Part shown: positions 8,569 to 16,888 of the stretch, piece after piece | How positions within the stretch are numbered: position 1 is the stretch's first letter | How the letters are laid out: every line of letters begins with the position of its first letter | Assembly (NCBI GenBank): GCA_022448085.1 | Contig: JAKUTH010000010.1 | Span: 1-61,837 of the forward strand | DNA length: 61,837 bases | Source: Pseudomonadales bacterium | Lineage (GTDB): Bacteria > Pseudomonadota > Gammaproteobacteria > Pseudomonadales > Azotimanducaceae | Direction: 5' to 3' | Position numbers and translations under genes: made by a program | The notes under the pieces: generated by a model | Database searches by the model: none | What the model saw: the letters and a program-made list of their open reading frames with translations, nothing else | Told to the model about the DNA's origin: nothing

Positions 8569-9936
8569 TCAGAAAAGCCGCGTAAAACTGGCACCACTCA
8601 GGCGAGTATTTACCGCGTTGTTATAGATCGATCCAAACGTATACTTCAGGCTCAACCCCACCTTGGTTTCAAATTCCGTGTCCAATGCGCGTCGGCCCAG
8701 AAGCACTTCTTCGTCCGTCGTTCCCCCTGCAGCGAGGTAAATTTGATCGCGAACCAGCGACGCTTCAGCCCAGAAGCTTATATCGAGTCCACGAACGATC
8801 CGATAATCGATATCGCCCTTGATCGATATCCGATACAAATCCATATCGTCAAGGAAATGGGACGCTTTGATATCGACGCCTATGTCCCCCCAACGTTGCT
8901 CGAGGTCGTATTCAATAAAAAGTCCCTGGTCGGCCCTGAATTCCTCAAGCTCGCCTAAAATAGTTTGCGTTTCATAATTCAATCGGGTCGCCCCCACAAA
9001 ATACCCGAACGTAAGGGAGCGCTCCGCATACTGGGAATAAGGGTAAAGGTTGTATTCAAGCGCACCCGCCACCCGAGCTGAACGGTCGAGATTCCGGTAA
9101 CTCGACCGTTCACCACGTGCACCCAGTCCGATGCCCCAGTGTTCCCCCAACGACTTGATTCCCCAAGCGCTTAAGTTCGAACGGCGGCTGATATCTTTTA
9201 GGGTCGACCCACTATCGAATTCGAAATTCCGTTCCACCCGACTGTGAGAGGTACCCATACCCAAACGCCAATTTTCAGTCGTACGACTCGCGTAAAACGA
9301 GCCCCTGACATCTGTATCATCGCGGCGTTCCTGCCGATCGACTTGGCCACGGACCTCACTACGGAATACCCAGTAATTCCAAGGATCGTCCGCCGGCTGG
9401 ACCCCAAGCGATGTCAAGCGGGGGGTTTCCGTCGACTCGCCCAAGTAGGAAACCCTAAGTGACTCGCCCGCGGGCGTTTGCATAACGTAAGGAACCAACC
9501 CCAACTCAAGCAGCCGGGCGAAGCCACGGCGCCGCTCGTCGTCTGTGTCGGTATCGCTTGTGTAGTAGCGAAGTTGTTGATCAAGTCCGCTAAATGTTTC
9601 GAATCCGTAAAACATGAGTGTGTACTCGCGACCCGAGCCACTTCGTTCTCGAGTCACCATCACGTGCACCTGGGCATCAAGTCGATCCCGGATATAGTTG
9701 ATGTAGGGTATTTCACCCCGTATGAACGTCATGTCGCAGCCGTGGTCGCAATCAAGAAATACGCGCACCGCGGCAGTTCCCAGTTCGCGTACCACAGGTT
9801 CCTCAGCATTCGCCGCGATCGTTGTTCCAAAGAACCCTGCGCCCACAGTCAAATAGGCCGACAATCCAATGTGGGCTAGAACAGATATCAGGCGCAGTCC
9901 AGGGACTTTCCTACTCTTAGAGGATCGTTTAATCAA
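8569..9936 (-). CDS. Outer-membrane beta-barrel protein with N-terminal CDxxCD domain
   Basis: TTG at 9936 is the best start: it lies one base past the stop of the upstream ABC gene and gives MIKRSSKSRK plus a hydrophobic stretch ending ANA before EEP, a good signal peptide. The longer frame to 10137 only overlaps the ABC gene. The mature N-terminus has a conserved-looking FLDCDHGCDMTFIRGEIPYINY segment and a VHVMVTRE strand. Residues about 170-455 alternate like a barrel and end in SFTRLF with terminal Phe. No enzyme motif was recognised. Near-zero spacing to the exporter pair implies one transcript. The product may be the outer-membrane partner of that exporter, by inference. Confidence 0.72.
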   Translation of the reverse strand: MIKRSSKSRKVPGLRLISVLAHIGLSAYLTVGAGFFGTTIAANAEEPVVRELGTAAVRVFLDCDHGCDMTFIRGEIPYINYIRDRLDAQVHVMVTRERSGSGREYTLMFYGFETFSGLDQQLRYYTSDTDTDDERRRGFARLLELGLVPYVMQTPAGESLRVSYLGESTETPRLTSLGVQPADDPWNYWVFRSEVRGQVDRQERRDDTDVRGSFYASRTTENWRLGMGTSHSRVERNFEFDSGSTLKDISRRSNLSAWGIKSLGEHWGIGLGARGERSSYRNLDRSARVAGALEYNLYPYSQYAERSLTFGYFVGATRLNYETQTILGELEEFRADQGLFIEYDLEQRWGDIGVDIKASHFLDDMDLYRISIKGDIDYRIVRGLDISFWAEASLVRDQIYLAAGGTTDEEVLLGRRALDTEFETKVGLSLKYTFGSIYNNAVNTRLSGASFTRLF

Positions 9937-9937
9937 A

Positions 9938-11929
9938 CTAAGGGGCGTCGTCGTCCGGTTCTTCCGGCGTCGGGGCGTTGCGCGGAAACGCTCGTTCACC
10001 AGCGGTCCCGCCGCCGGCATCACCAGACAACTCTGCCGCGACGCGACTGTCCTGGAATTGCAACTCGTGCAACGTGTAATAGATCCCTTCCAACGCCATG
10101 AGTTCCTCGTGAGAGCCGTATTCGCGAACCTCACCATGGTGAAGCACCAGAACTTTGTCGCATTCTCGAATCGTTTGTAAGCGATGTGCTATCACGATTG
10201 ACGTACGCCCCTCCATGATTCGGTGCAGTCCTTCTTGAATGACCAGTTCGGTCGCGGTATCGATGCTCGCCGTGGCTTCATCCAACACCAGAATCTCCGG
10301 ATCAGCAGCTAAAACACGTGCAAAAGCCAGCAACTGCCGCTGACCCTGAGACAAATTGAGTCCGCGTTCGGACAGAAGCGTGTCGTAACCCTGCGGCAAC
10401 GCGCGAATAAACGGATCGGCATTCACGATGCGTGCTGCTTCCTTAGCATCCTCGCTGCTAATACCAGGGTTGTTGAGTGTGATGTTGTCGAGCACAGTGC
10501 CCGAAAAGATATGAAAGTCCTGCAAAACGATGCCAACCCGGTGCCTCAGATCCACCGACGCAATGTGATTGACATCAACGTCGTCGAGAAAAACCTTGCC
10601 ATCGTCAAAGTCATAAAAACGTGCAAGAAGCTTAATCAGCGTGCTCTTGCCGGAACCCGTAGGCCCTACTATCGCGAGTTTTTCGCCAGCGTTTACGGTG
10701 AACGAAACGTCATGGATGACTTCTTCACCCATGTAATAGGAAAACGACATATTTCGAAACTCAAGCCGTCCATGGACGTTATCCGGTAGCGACACTGGGT
10801 TATCTGGCTCCTTAATACTCTCGTCCCAATCGATGGCCTGAAAAATTCGCTCCCCCGACGCCATCGCTCGAAACAGCGAATTGAACTGGTAGCCCACCGC
10901 TTGTACCGGCCCAATCATCATGCCAATGAGTTGCGTAAAGACGACCACCGACCCTAGCGAAATCGCATCTTGAATCACTTCGCCGCCACCCACCCAAATG
11001 ATGACACCGGTCGCCACCGTGATCAGGCTGTTATTGAAGGCGTTGTAAACCGTTTCTAAATTCATCGCGTGAAACTGGTAATCGCGGTGTGATGCATTGC
11101 GTTCGCCGAATTGCTCGGTGTTCAGCCTTTCGCGGCGAGACAGTTGAACGACCTCCATGCCAATCAAGTTTTCTTGCATGTATTGGTTGATGCTGGAAAC
11201 CGCATTGCGCACATTCCGATAGGTATTTCCAAGCACCTTTCGAAATAGCGATGTTGCAACGGCAACAACGGGAATGAGTACCATCGTGTAGAGGGTCAGC
11301 TCTGGACTGATCGCCCACATCAAAAAGAGCGCCAGAAAAAAAGGAATAAAGTCACCCACCAGCTCCAGCACGCCAGTCAATAGTTCGATGAGATTTTCTA
11401 CGTCATTGGTCAATCGCGTCATGACCCTACCTACCGAGACATGGTCGTAGAAGGACATCGGTTTGGTTTCGAGTTTACGAAAGAGCTCGCTCCGTAAGTC
11501 CCGTAACGCTTGTAAGGTGGAACGAGCAAGCAGCAATCGATGCCCGTATGACGCCAACGAGGAGACCAACACCAGCAACGCGTACACGAACACCGCCGAC
11601 ATAAGCGGCGAGGCACCCGTCCAATCGGCTACTCCGTACACGAACTCGCCCATGCCATAGTCCGGCAGTTCGTTGAATTTTTGATTTTGATCGGGTAGCA
11701 AGATTGTGTCGATAATGACGCGTCCGTTAACGATCGGTTGCAATACGGCTATTGCAGCAGACGCGAGTGTTAAGACGATGCTGATGGAGAGCGTGAAACG
11801 ATACGGCTTGAGCCACGCGAGCAGACGCACGAACATGTTGACGTTAAGTGCCTTGTGGGTCAGTTCTGCATCGAAAGCGGAATAGTCTCGAGAGGGTGTT
11901 GCGGGCTGTACATCGACTTGTGTATTCAT
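9938..11929 (-). CDS. ABC exporter half-transporter, MdlB-like
   Basis: Type IV (MsbA-fold) ABC exporter subunit of 663 residues. The N-terminal membrane domain (about residues 40-340) has six hydrophobic segments. The nucleotide-binding domain has Walker A GPTGSGKST, signature LSQGQRQ, and Walker B ILVLDEATAS with an intact catalytic Glu, then an H-loop IVIAHRL. An insertion between the first two helices (LPDQNQKFNELPDYG) is typical of the MdlB-type partner. ATG overlaps the stop of the 11926-13791 gene by four bases, so the pair is translationally coupled and should form a heterodimer. The acidic tail TPEEPDDDAP ends just before the barrel gene. Confidence 0.88.
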   Translation of the reverse strand: MNTQVDVQPATPSRDYSAFDAELTHKALNVNMFVRLLAWLKPYRFTLSISIVLTLASAAIAVLQPIVNGRVIIDTILLPDQNQKFNELPDYGMGEFVYGVADWTGASPLMSAVFVYALLVLVSSLASYGHRLLLARSTLQALRDLRSELFRKLETKPMSFYDHVSVGRVMTRLTNDVENLIELLTGVLELVGDFIPFFLALFLMWAISPELTLYTMVLIPVVAVATSLFRKVLGNTYRNVRNAVSSINQYMQENLIGMEVVQLSRRERLNTEQFGERNASHRDYQFHAMNLETVYNAFNNSLITVATGVIIWVGGGEVIQDAISLGSVVVFTQLIGMMIGPVQAVGYQFNSLFRAMASGERIFQAIDWDESIKEPDNPVSLPDNVHGRLEFRNMSFSYYMGEEVIHDVSFTVNAGEKLAIVGPTGSGKSTLIKLLARFYDFDDGKVFLDDVDVNHIASVDLRHRVGIVLQDFHIFSGTVLDNITLNNPGISSEDAKEAARIVNADPFIRALPQGYDTLLSERGLNLSQGQRQLLAFARVLAADPEILVLDEATASIDTATELVIQEGLHRIMEGRTSIVIAHRLQTIRECDKVLVLHHGEVREYGSHEELMALEGIYYTLHELQFQDSRVAAELSGDAGGGTAGERAFPRNAPTPEEPDDDAP

Positions 11930-13791
11930 CCGTTTACCACCCGAACGTCGATATCAAGGTTTCTCAGCAACGCCGCCTTGCGCTGTCGATCCTGATCTTG
12001 ATTGCTCTGCACGGCCTCTAAATCTGCGTAGTAACCGCCTTTCGCGATGAGCTCGGCATGCGTTCCCGACTCCAAAATTCGACCGCTTTCCATCACGAAA
12101 ATACGATCCGCGTGCCTTGCGGTGGACACTCGGTGGGAAATGAGAAGGGTCGTGCGGCCCTGACGAACCTCTTTTAGACGACCGAGGATGCGCTCTTCCG
12201 TCCGCGTGTCCACGCTCGAAAAACAATCATCCATCGCAAGTATCCGGGCATCTCGGATGAGGCCCCGAGCCAGGGTCGCCCGTTGTTTCTGACCTCCCGA
12301 TAACGTAATCCCTCGTTCACCGACAATGGTTTCCATTCCGTCCGGGAATTCATCGATCGCATCAAGGAGTTCGGCAAGTTGAGCCGCGTGCTCGATCGGT
12401 GGCAATTCGCGATCGGGTTCGTCGTACGTCAAGTTGTTACGAATGGTGAGGGAAAACAGGAACGGATCTTGCGGGATCAATGCAACTTGCGAACGAAGTT
12501 GTTGTAACGGGTATCGCCGAACATCTTCACCGTCAATCAATAACATCCCCGGTCCTGGATCATTCATGCGGACCAGTGATCGCAAAACCGTCGATTTGCC
12601 GCAGCCCACCCGTCCGAGAAACGCCACGGTTTCTCCAGCTTCCACGGTCAACGAAATATCGTGAACCGCCTCTTCTTCGGCTCCCGGATACGCATAAGAA
12701 AAATGGCGGAATTCAACACGACCTTGGATCTCGCTGCTCGCGGTGGCGTGCGGGTCGTCTTCAATCTCCGGTTCATAATCCAGCACTTCAAACAACCGTT
12801 CGGTAGCCGCCGCTGCGCTGGTAATCGTCGAAAGCCAACCTCCAACTTGACCGATCGGCCCGGTCACCATGTACATGTACGCGAAAAAGGCGGTGTACGT
12901 TCCCACCGTAATCACCTTGTCAACGACAAGTTGACCGCCATACCCGAGTATGAGGAGCGTCGAAAAAATCGAGACAAACGGCATGACTAAATTCATCTTC
13001 GCTCGGTATTTAGTGCTCCGATAGACCAAACTGGCATAGCGAGTACCCAGGTCGTCGAACCGACCGATTTCCTGTTGTTCCTGCGCCATGGCCTGGACCG
13101 TCCGAATACCGTTGAGATTTTCAGATGTAAACGACGTTACGTCGTCCATGGCCTGGCGCCGTTCTCTTACCATAGGGAAAAGCCGACGGGACATCGTGAC
13201 GCCGATATATGCCACGAGGGGCGTTGGCAGCAACACCAACGCGGTCAGTGTTGGCGACAAATACAACATAAATGACAAACCGACGACGATCGAAAAAACA
13301 AGCGTGAGTACTTGAACCCACCCAAATGCAATCACTCTCCGAACCATGGCAATGTCGCCCGACGACCTCGACATAACATCGCCGGTCCCAAACCGATTGA
13401 AAAACGTTGAGCCCATTCGTTGCACGTGGCTGAAAAAGCGTTTGCGAATATCGTACGACGAGCTGATCGCAACTCGTTGCAACATCCGACTTGAGTACAC
13501 CGAAATGAAGGAGCGGACCAAAGCCACCGCAAGAATGCCCAACACGGGTATCAAGATATCGGGGTCCTTAATCGCTAATGAATCGATCGCAGTCCTCATA
13601 AACATGGGCATGGCTGCTCCACATATTTGAATCGCAATCAAGCCAGTGATACCAAGAGCGATCTTCACGCGGTACTGATAGGCGTATGGAAACAGCCGTT
13701 TTAGGTGTGCCAGATGCTTAAGGGACGGACGTGCTCGCTCTATCCGTTGCCGCCTATATACAGGAGGTGTGTATTGACCGAACTGCGCCAT
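11926..13791 (-). CDS. ABC exporter half-transporter, MdlA-like (degenerate site)
   Basis: First gene of the exporter pair, 621 residues. The membrane domain spans about residues 40-320. The ATPase domain has Walker A GRVGCGKST, signature LSGGQKQR and Walker B ILAMDDCFSS. The usual catalytic Glu after Walker B is Asp, the hallmark of the non-hydrolysing site in heterodimeric exporters such as E. coli MdlA. The other subunit keeps Glu, so only one composite ATP site should turn over fast. Upstream, AAGGA lies about 13 bases before the ATG. Substrate unknown; lipid, peptide or drug export are all possible. Confidence 0.88.
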   Translation of the reverse strand: MAQFGQYTPPVYRRQRIERARPSLKHLAHLKRLFPYAYQYRVKIALGITGLIAIQICGAAMPMFMRTAIDSLAIKDPDILIPVLGILAVALVRSFISVYSSRMLQRVAISSSYDIRKRFFSHVQRMGSTFFNRFGTGDVMSRSSGDIAMVRRVIAFGWVQVLTLVFSIVVGLSFMLYLSPTLTALVLLPTPLVAYIGVTMSRRLFPMVRERRQAMDDVTSFTSENLNGIRTVQAMAQEQQEIGRFDDLGTRYASLVYRSTKYRAKMNLVMPFVSIFSTLLILGYGGQLVVDKVITVGTYTAFFAYMYMVTGPIGQVGGWLSTITSAAAATERLFEVLDYEPEIEDDPHATASSEIQGRVEFRHFSYAYPGAEEEAVHDISLTVEAGETVAFLGRVGCGKSTVLRSLVRMNDPGPGMLLIDGEDVRRYPLQQLRSQVALIPQDPFLFSLTIRNNLTYDEPDRELPPIEHAAQLAELLDAIDEFPDGMETIVGERGITLSGGQKQRATLARGLIRDARILAMDDCFSSVDTRTEERILGRLKEVRQGRTTLLISHRVSTARHADRIFVMESGRILESGTHAELIAKGGYYADLEAVQSNQDQDRQRKAALLRNLDIDVRVVNG

Positions 13792-13869
13792 AAACCCGAA
13801 AAAATCCTTGTGGAGCTTTAACCAGTGACGCCATGTCCTACGAACCTGCCAAGACAGTTTCGTGTCACT

Positions 13870-13908
13870 GTCCCTGACGACTGCATTGCCAGTGCGTCAT
13901 TGAGGGAC
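13870..13908. repeat. Bulged long inverted repeat upstream of the ABC operon
   Basis: GTCCC-TGACG-ACTG pairs with CAGT-CGTCA-GGGAC around the loop CATTGC, with one bulged G and a four-base TTGA bulge: 14 paired positions in 39 bases. It sits about 80-115 bases upstream of the first ABC gene. It could be an operator, an RNA leader structure, or processing structure in the tRNA trailer. Confidence 0.45.
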
Positions 13909-13973
13909 GTGCGGAACAACGGTCGCGGAAAGTTTTGGCGCCTTCACCCCATTAACAAGGCGACTTCAGCTCT

Positions 13974-13997
13974 GGTCTGGACCCCGATCCCCAGACC
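13974..13997 (+). other. GC-rich hairpin, possible weak plus-strand terminator
   Basis: GGTCTGG (13974-13980) pairs with CCAGACC (13991-13997) over a 10-nt loop, followed on the plus strand by TTTCATCTT. No plus-strand gene lies just upstream, so a terminator role is uncertain. Confidence 0.3.
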
Positions 13998-14133
13998 TTT
14001 CATCTTAGCATAGCTCGCTATTCGGTTGGGCCGGGAGCCGGCGATACAAGGCGTTAATGCTTGTCGGTTAGATCACGAAGTAAAAAATCGTTGTGATCAC
14101 CATACGACTTTGTCGCCTAACAGCATGGGCATT

Positions 14134-14209
14134 TGGTGGCCAGGGGCAGAATCGAACTGCCGACACGAGGATTTTCAGTCCACTGCTCTACCGACTGAGC
14201 TACCTGGCC
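14134..14209 (-). tRNA. tRNA-Phe (anticodon GAA)
   Basis: Complete 76-nt cloverleaf with encoded CCA. The acceptor arms GGCCAGG and CCTGGCC pair fully. The D arm is GCTC-AGTCGGTA-GAGC, the anticodon loop is CTGAAAA with anticodon GAA, the variable loop is GTGTC, and the T arm is GGCAG-TTCGATT-CTGCC. The anticodon stem GTGGA/TCCTC has a U-U mismatch at positions 28-42, otherwise it is canonical. It is transcribed from its own promoter about 40 bases upstream. Confidence 0.97.
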
Positions 14210-14249
14210 CTCTACCAACTCTTACAATAGGAACGGACGAGAACGCGGT

Positions 14250-14277
14250 ATTGTAAGCGCGCACCCCTAGCCGTCAA
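14250..14277 (-). promoter_or_regulatory. Sigma70 promoter of tRNA-Phe
   Basis: Read on the minus strand, TTGACG (14277-14272), a 16-base spacer and TACAAT (14255-14250). The start would be near 14243, about 33 bases before the mature tRNA. The GC-rich discriminator ACCGCG is typical of stringently controlled stable-RNA promoters. Confidence 0.75.
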
Positions 14278-14352
14278 CTTAACGATAAAAGCATCGATCG
14301 GGCCCATATAAGAAAGGCGCCGACTCGAAATTAAATTCGTCTATAAAAAGCC

Positions 14353-14380
14353 TTGCAATCCATACAACCTTCATTAGAAT
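14353..14380 (+). promoter_or_regulatory. Sigma70-type promoter of the candidate small RNA
   Basis: TTGCAA (14353-14358), 16-base spacer, TAGAAT (14375-14380), then a GC-rich discriminator CCGCGCCCC. Transcription would start near 14387. No coding gene follows on this strand for over 2 kb. Confidence 0.55.
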
Positions 14381-14386
14381 CCGCGC

Positions 14387-14560
14387 CCCTATGAGACAGA
14401 TGCCACGACATACGAGTCAGTCTCGACAGGTGATCCATCGATGGATAACAGCCTGTCGGGGTTCTTTGCTTTAGTTGTTGCACCGTTGTCTCTCGGTGTA
14501 ACGCCGGCGAGATAACGACCCCCCTCTCCCCTAATCGTTACTCGTCGGCGTTCACCGCCC
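14387..14560 (+). ncRNA. Candidate structured small RNA with C-rich hairpin loop
   Basis: Not recognised as a known RNA family. After the promoter come two hairpins. The first is CGACAGG/CCTGTCG (14424-14458) enclosing the palindrome ATCCATCGATGGAT. The second (14495-14556) is GGTG-t-AACGCCGGCGAG-a-TAACGA paired with TCGTTA-CTCGTCGGCGTT-CACC: 22 pairs with two single-base bulges, one of them G-U, and a 16-nt loop CCCCCCTCTCCCCTAA. The loop is complementary to purine-rich ribosome binding sites, as in several antisense regulators. CGGTG at 14494-14498 can instead pair with CACCG at 14481-14485, giving a possible alternative fold. No U-rich terminator is seen, so the 3' end is unknown. Confidence 0.38.
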
Positions 14561-14664
14561 TTTCGATCGATGTACCACGACTCTTGTGGGCTCTATGGCG
14601 GACTCCCTTCATAGATTAACGCTGGCGTCGCTCGCTGCAGCCGCCGTCGACAATGTCGAGCGTC

Positions 14665-15633
14665 TTAGCGCGTTTCGCTCTGAATTAAGCTTTCCAAATC
14701 GTCTAGCGTGTACGCGCCAACTTCTAATCTCTCGCGCGCCATGTGATTGCCTACCTGCTGGACGACGGCGTTCGCGGGTGTTTCAACGCCATGTAGACGC
14801 CCCAGCTGGACGATTTCGCCGTTCAGGTAGTCAGCTTCAATGTCTCCCGTACCACGCATGACACTCTGCATCGAGGAACCACCATTTCGCTCAAATCCGG
14901 GGACGGCAGCCCCCTGAATTCCACGACGTCGGCCCCGCGTTTCTTCCGGCAAAGCACAGTCGATCCCTGCAGCCGCATAACAAGTCAAAGCTTCGTTGCG
15001 CAACTGCCTCGCGATATCGGCCGATCCCTCGCCACACGCGGCTTGGACGGCGTTATTGAGGTTGTTTAGGAGCTTCGCGTATTTCTGACGCATGATATGA
15101 GGGTCGGGTATCGCGCTAAAACCCGATGTATTCAGGGCATCGGTTACTTCGTCAATCGTCGCATCGATGGAATTCGGATACCGGCCCGCATCCAACACGC
15201 CGGCACTATCTTCGGCAAAATTAACGACTTCCCCAGGCTCTAAGTGCTCTGCCGGTAAGAGGACTACCATTCCGTAAACATTCGCGAAGCGACGCAATGC
15301 CATGCGCTCGTTTGCGACTCCGTTCTGGCAGCAAATGACGGGCACATTCGATCGGCCGGACTGGATCAGATCCCTAAGCGCCGATTCAGTATGCTGACTT
15401 TTCATGCAAAGAATCACGACATCGCGTTCGTCGAGATTGGCTTCCTGCGGGTGTCCGACAGCCGGTATCGGTAAGCGTTCATCGATGGTCGCAGAAACAA
15501 ACCGCAACCCACGTTCTTTAATGGCCGCCAGATGCGGTCCGCGGGCGATCAACAGGACATCGCGACCGTGCTTAAAGAGTCGAGCACCAATGGTGCCACC
15601 GATACCGCCGGCCCCATAAATCACAAAACGCAT
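14665..15633 (-). CDS. Ketopantoate reductase family oxidoreductase (PanE/ApbA-like)
   Basis: NADPH-dependent 2-dehydropantoate 2-reductase family, 322 residues. The N-terminal Rossmann motif is GAGGIGGTIGARL. A conserved Lys region QKYAKLLNNLNNAV (about residue 190) and IEADYLNGEIV with catalytic-type Glu (about 275) match the family. True PanE makes pantoate for coenzyme A, but many paralogs reduce other 2-keto acids, and the setting beside a phytanoyl-CoA dioxygenase gives no vitamin context. It ends in the structured non-coding stretch. Function beyond family level is uncertain. Confidence 0.8.
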   Translation of the reverse strand: MRFVIYGAGGIGGTIGARLFKHGRDVLLIARGPHLAAIKERGLRFVSATIDERLPIPAVGHPQEANLDERDVVILCMKSQHTESALRDLIQSGRSNVPVICCQNGVANERMALRRFANVYGMVVLLPAEHLEPGEVVNFAEDSAGVLDAGRYPNSIDATIDEVTDALNTSGFSAIPDPHIMRQKYAKLLNNLNNAVQAACGEGSADIARQLRNEALTCYAAAGIDCALPEETRGRRRGIQGAAVPGFERNGGSSMQSVMRGTGDIEADYLNGEIVQLGRLHGVETPANAVVQQVGNHMARERLEVGAYTLDDLESLIQSETR

Positions 15634-15785
15634 TCGAATCCTTCAGACCTCTATTAAGCTAATTTCTTCGATGTCCTGGGTCTTCTTGATCAAGCAAACA
15701 CCGTCCATCGGCGCTAGTCCCGGAGAGACCTCGTTGCCGGCCGTTCATACCATGAATCCGTTCTCTCTAGCGGCCCTTTTTAAGC

Positions 15786-16628
15786 TCATCCCGTTGCATC
15801 CACTCGAAACGCGTCGACGTAGCGTCCGGCATCGCGTTGGCGCCGGTACTCCCACTCCCATGGAGATTCACGCAAACGAATCGGACCATTGCGAACGTCA
15901 ATGCCCATATCGGCCGCGGCCGGGTAGTGACTGTAAATCATCACGCGCCTCGATCCATTTGAGGTGTTAGGCGTTGAGGTATGAATCAGCTGACTATGGA
16001 AAAACATCACCGAACCGGCTGGAGCATGAATAGGCACAGCATCGTCCGGGTATACCGTGCCTTCCGGGACCTCTAAACCGTTCCGGACCCGATCATGTTC
16101 GACGTGTTGACGATGCGAGCCCGGGAAGACCTGGATGGGTCCGTTGTCATGATGCGACTCATCAATCGTCAAGGCGGATGAAATTATAGACGATGGGTAG
16201 CCGTTCATTTTGTAATACGCCCAATCGTTGTGGATTGGAAACCGATCGTCGTCTGGCGGAACGCGAAAGTCATATCCAACGGAAACGGGCTGTTTATAGT
16301 TGAGTTTCTCTTCCATCAGGACAGGCGTATCACCCATAAATTGTTCCATGGGTCCGAGTAGGCGTGCGTCATTTGAAAATTCAGCTAACACCAACGAAAG
16401 ATCGATAATGGGCTGAATCTTTCTCACAATCATTTGCCTCGACGCCGTCTGGCGTACATCGAGCCGGCCACTCTGACGGTCATTACACAACGAAGAATTG
16501 ATCACCAGCTCCAATATAAAGTCCGCCTCTTCGCCCATGCGCCGCACTTCATCCGAATCAAAAACCGAAGGCATGACAAGGTAGCCATCGCGTTGAAACG
16601 CCTCGAGCATTGCTCTGCTAACAGTCAC
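15786..16628 (-). CDS. Phytanoyl-CoA dioxygenase family protein
   Basis: Fe(II)/2-oxoglutarate dioxygenase of 280 residues. The metal triad is visible as HND in FPIHNDWAYYKM (about 153-155) and the distal His in SQLIHTSTPNTS (about 225), followed by SRRVMIYSHYP, whose Arg should bind 2-oxoglutarate. The start is GTG at 16628 with AGG upstream, or ATG at 16610. Family members hydroxylate acyl-CoAs or small metabolites. A second, only distantly similar member lies at the right edge of the window. The gene is divergent from the acyl-CoA carboxylase, with 260 bases between. Confidence 0.85.
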   Translation of the reverse strand: MTVSRAMLEAFQRDGYLVMPSVFDSDEVRRMGEEADFILELVINSSLCNDRQSGRLDVRQTASRQMIVRKIQPIIDLSLVLAEFSNDARLLGPMEQFMGDTPVLMEEKLNYKQPVSVGYDFRVPPDDDRFPIHNDWAYYKMNGYPSSIISSALTIDESHHDNGPIQVFPGSHRQHVEHDRVRNGLEVPEGTVYPDDAVPIHAPAGSVMFFHSQLIHTSTPNTSNGSRRVMIYSHYPAAADMGIDVRNGPIRLRESPWEWEYRRQRDAGRYVDAFRVDATG

Positions 16629-16888
16629 TTTGCCTAATCTACCTGTTCTCGTCCGTGTCCGTGGTCAACGTCCCCATATGAGTCCCAGCTTATCCGGAAT
16701 CAGCCATCTTAGGAGCTCCCTGGCTAGCAGGCAAAACGCGACAAACATATCTATTGGATGGTTGATCGCCCAAGCACACGGTATCCCTCTCGGGCGTTGT
16801 AACGTTTGTGCTCGATCTTCAGTCTCTTCCCCCATGCGTGTATCTTGCTGCGCTTGTCTTAAGAGCTAGAGTCCGAGGGGGGTTCCAA

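Larger units (their letters stand above)
13792..14133. other. Non-coding gap between ABC operon and tRNA-Phe
   Basis: No credible ORF. The stretch must hold the promoter of the minus-strand ABC operon, but no clear -35/-10 pair stands out. It contains two strong inverted repeats (13870-13908 and 13974-13997) and a weaker one around a GATCAC...GTGATC pair near 14071-14098, in the trailer of the tRNA transcript. Confidence 0.5.
14210..14664. other. Non-coding gap with divergent promoters and structured RNA candidate
   Basis: A 455-base stretch between tRNA-Phe and the ketopantoate-reductase-like gene, with no credible protein gene. It holds the tRNA promoter on the minus strand, a plus-strand promoter (14353-14380) and two large hairpins (14424-14458 and 14495-14556). 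A small TCGAC-AAT-GTCGA hairpin (14647-14659) lies just past the minus-strand gene's stop. Confidence 0.6.

Noticed and set aside
11926-13791. Inactivation of the MdlA-like subunit because of Asp after Walker B
   Set aside because: The degenerate site is a known trait of heterodimeric ABC exporters; the partner subunit keeps the Glu.
14391-14474. 27-codon ORF at the start of the small RNA candidate
   Set aside because: No ribosome site, rare layout, and the codons run through the first hairpin; better explained as non-coding.
14387-14560. 6S RNA, SRP RNA or RNase P RNA as identity of the structured region
   Set aside because: Conserved sequence blocks of those RNAs are absent and the fold is two separate hairpins instead of their known architectures.
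14665-15633. Assignment of the reductase as true PanE of coenzyme A synthesis
   Set aside because: Family motifs fit, but paralogs with other substrates are common and no pantothenate genes are adjacent.
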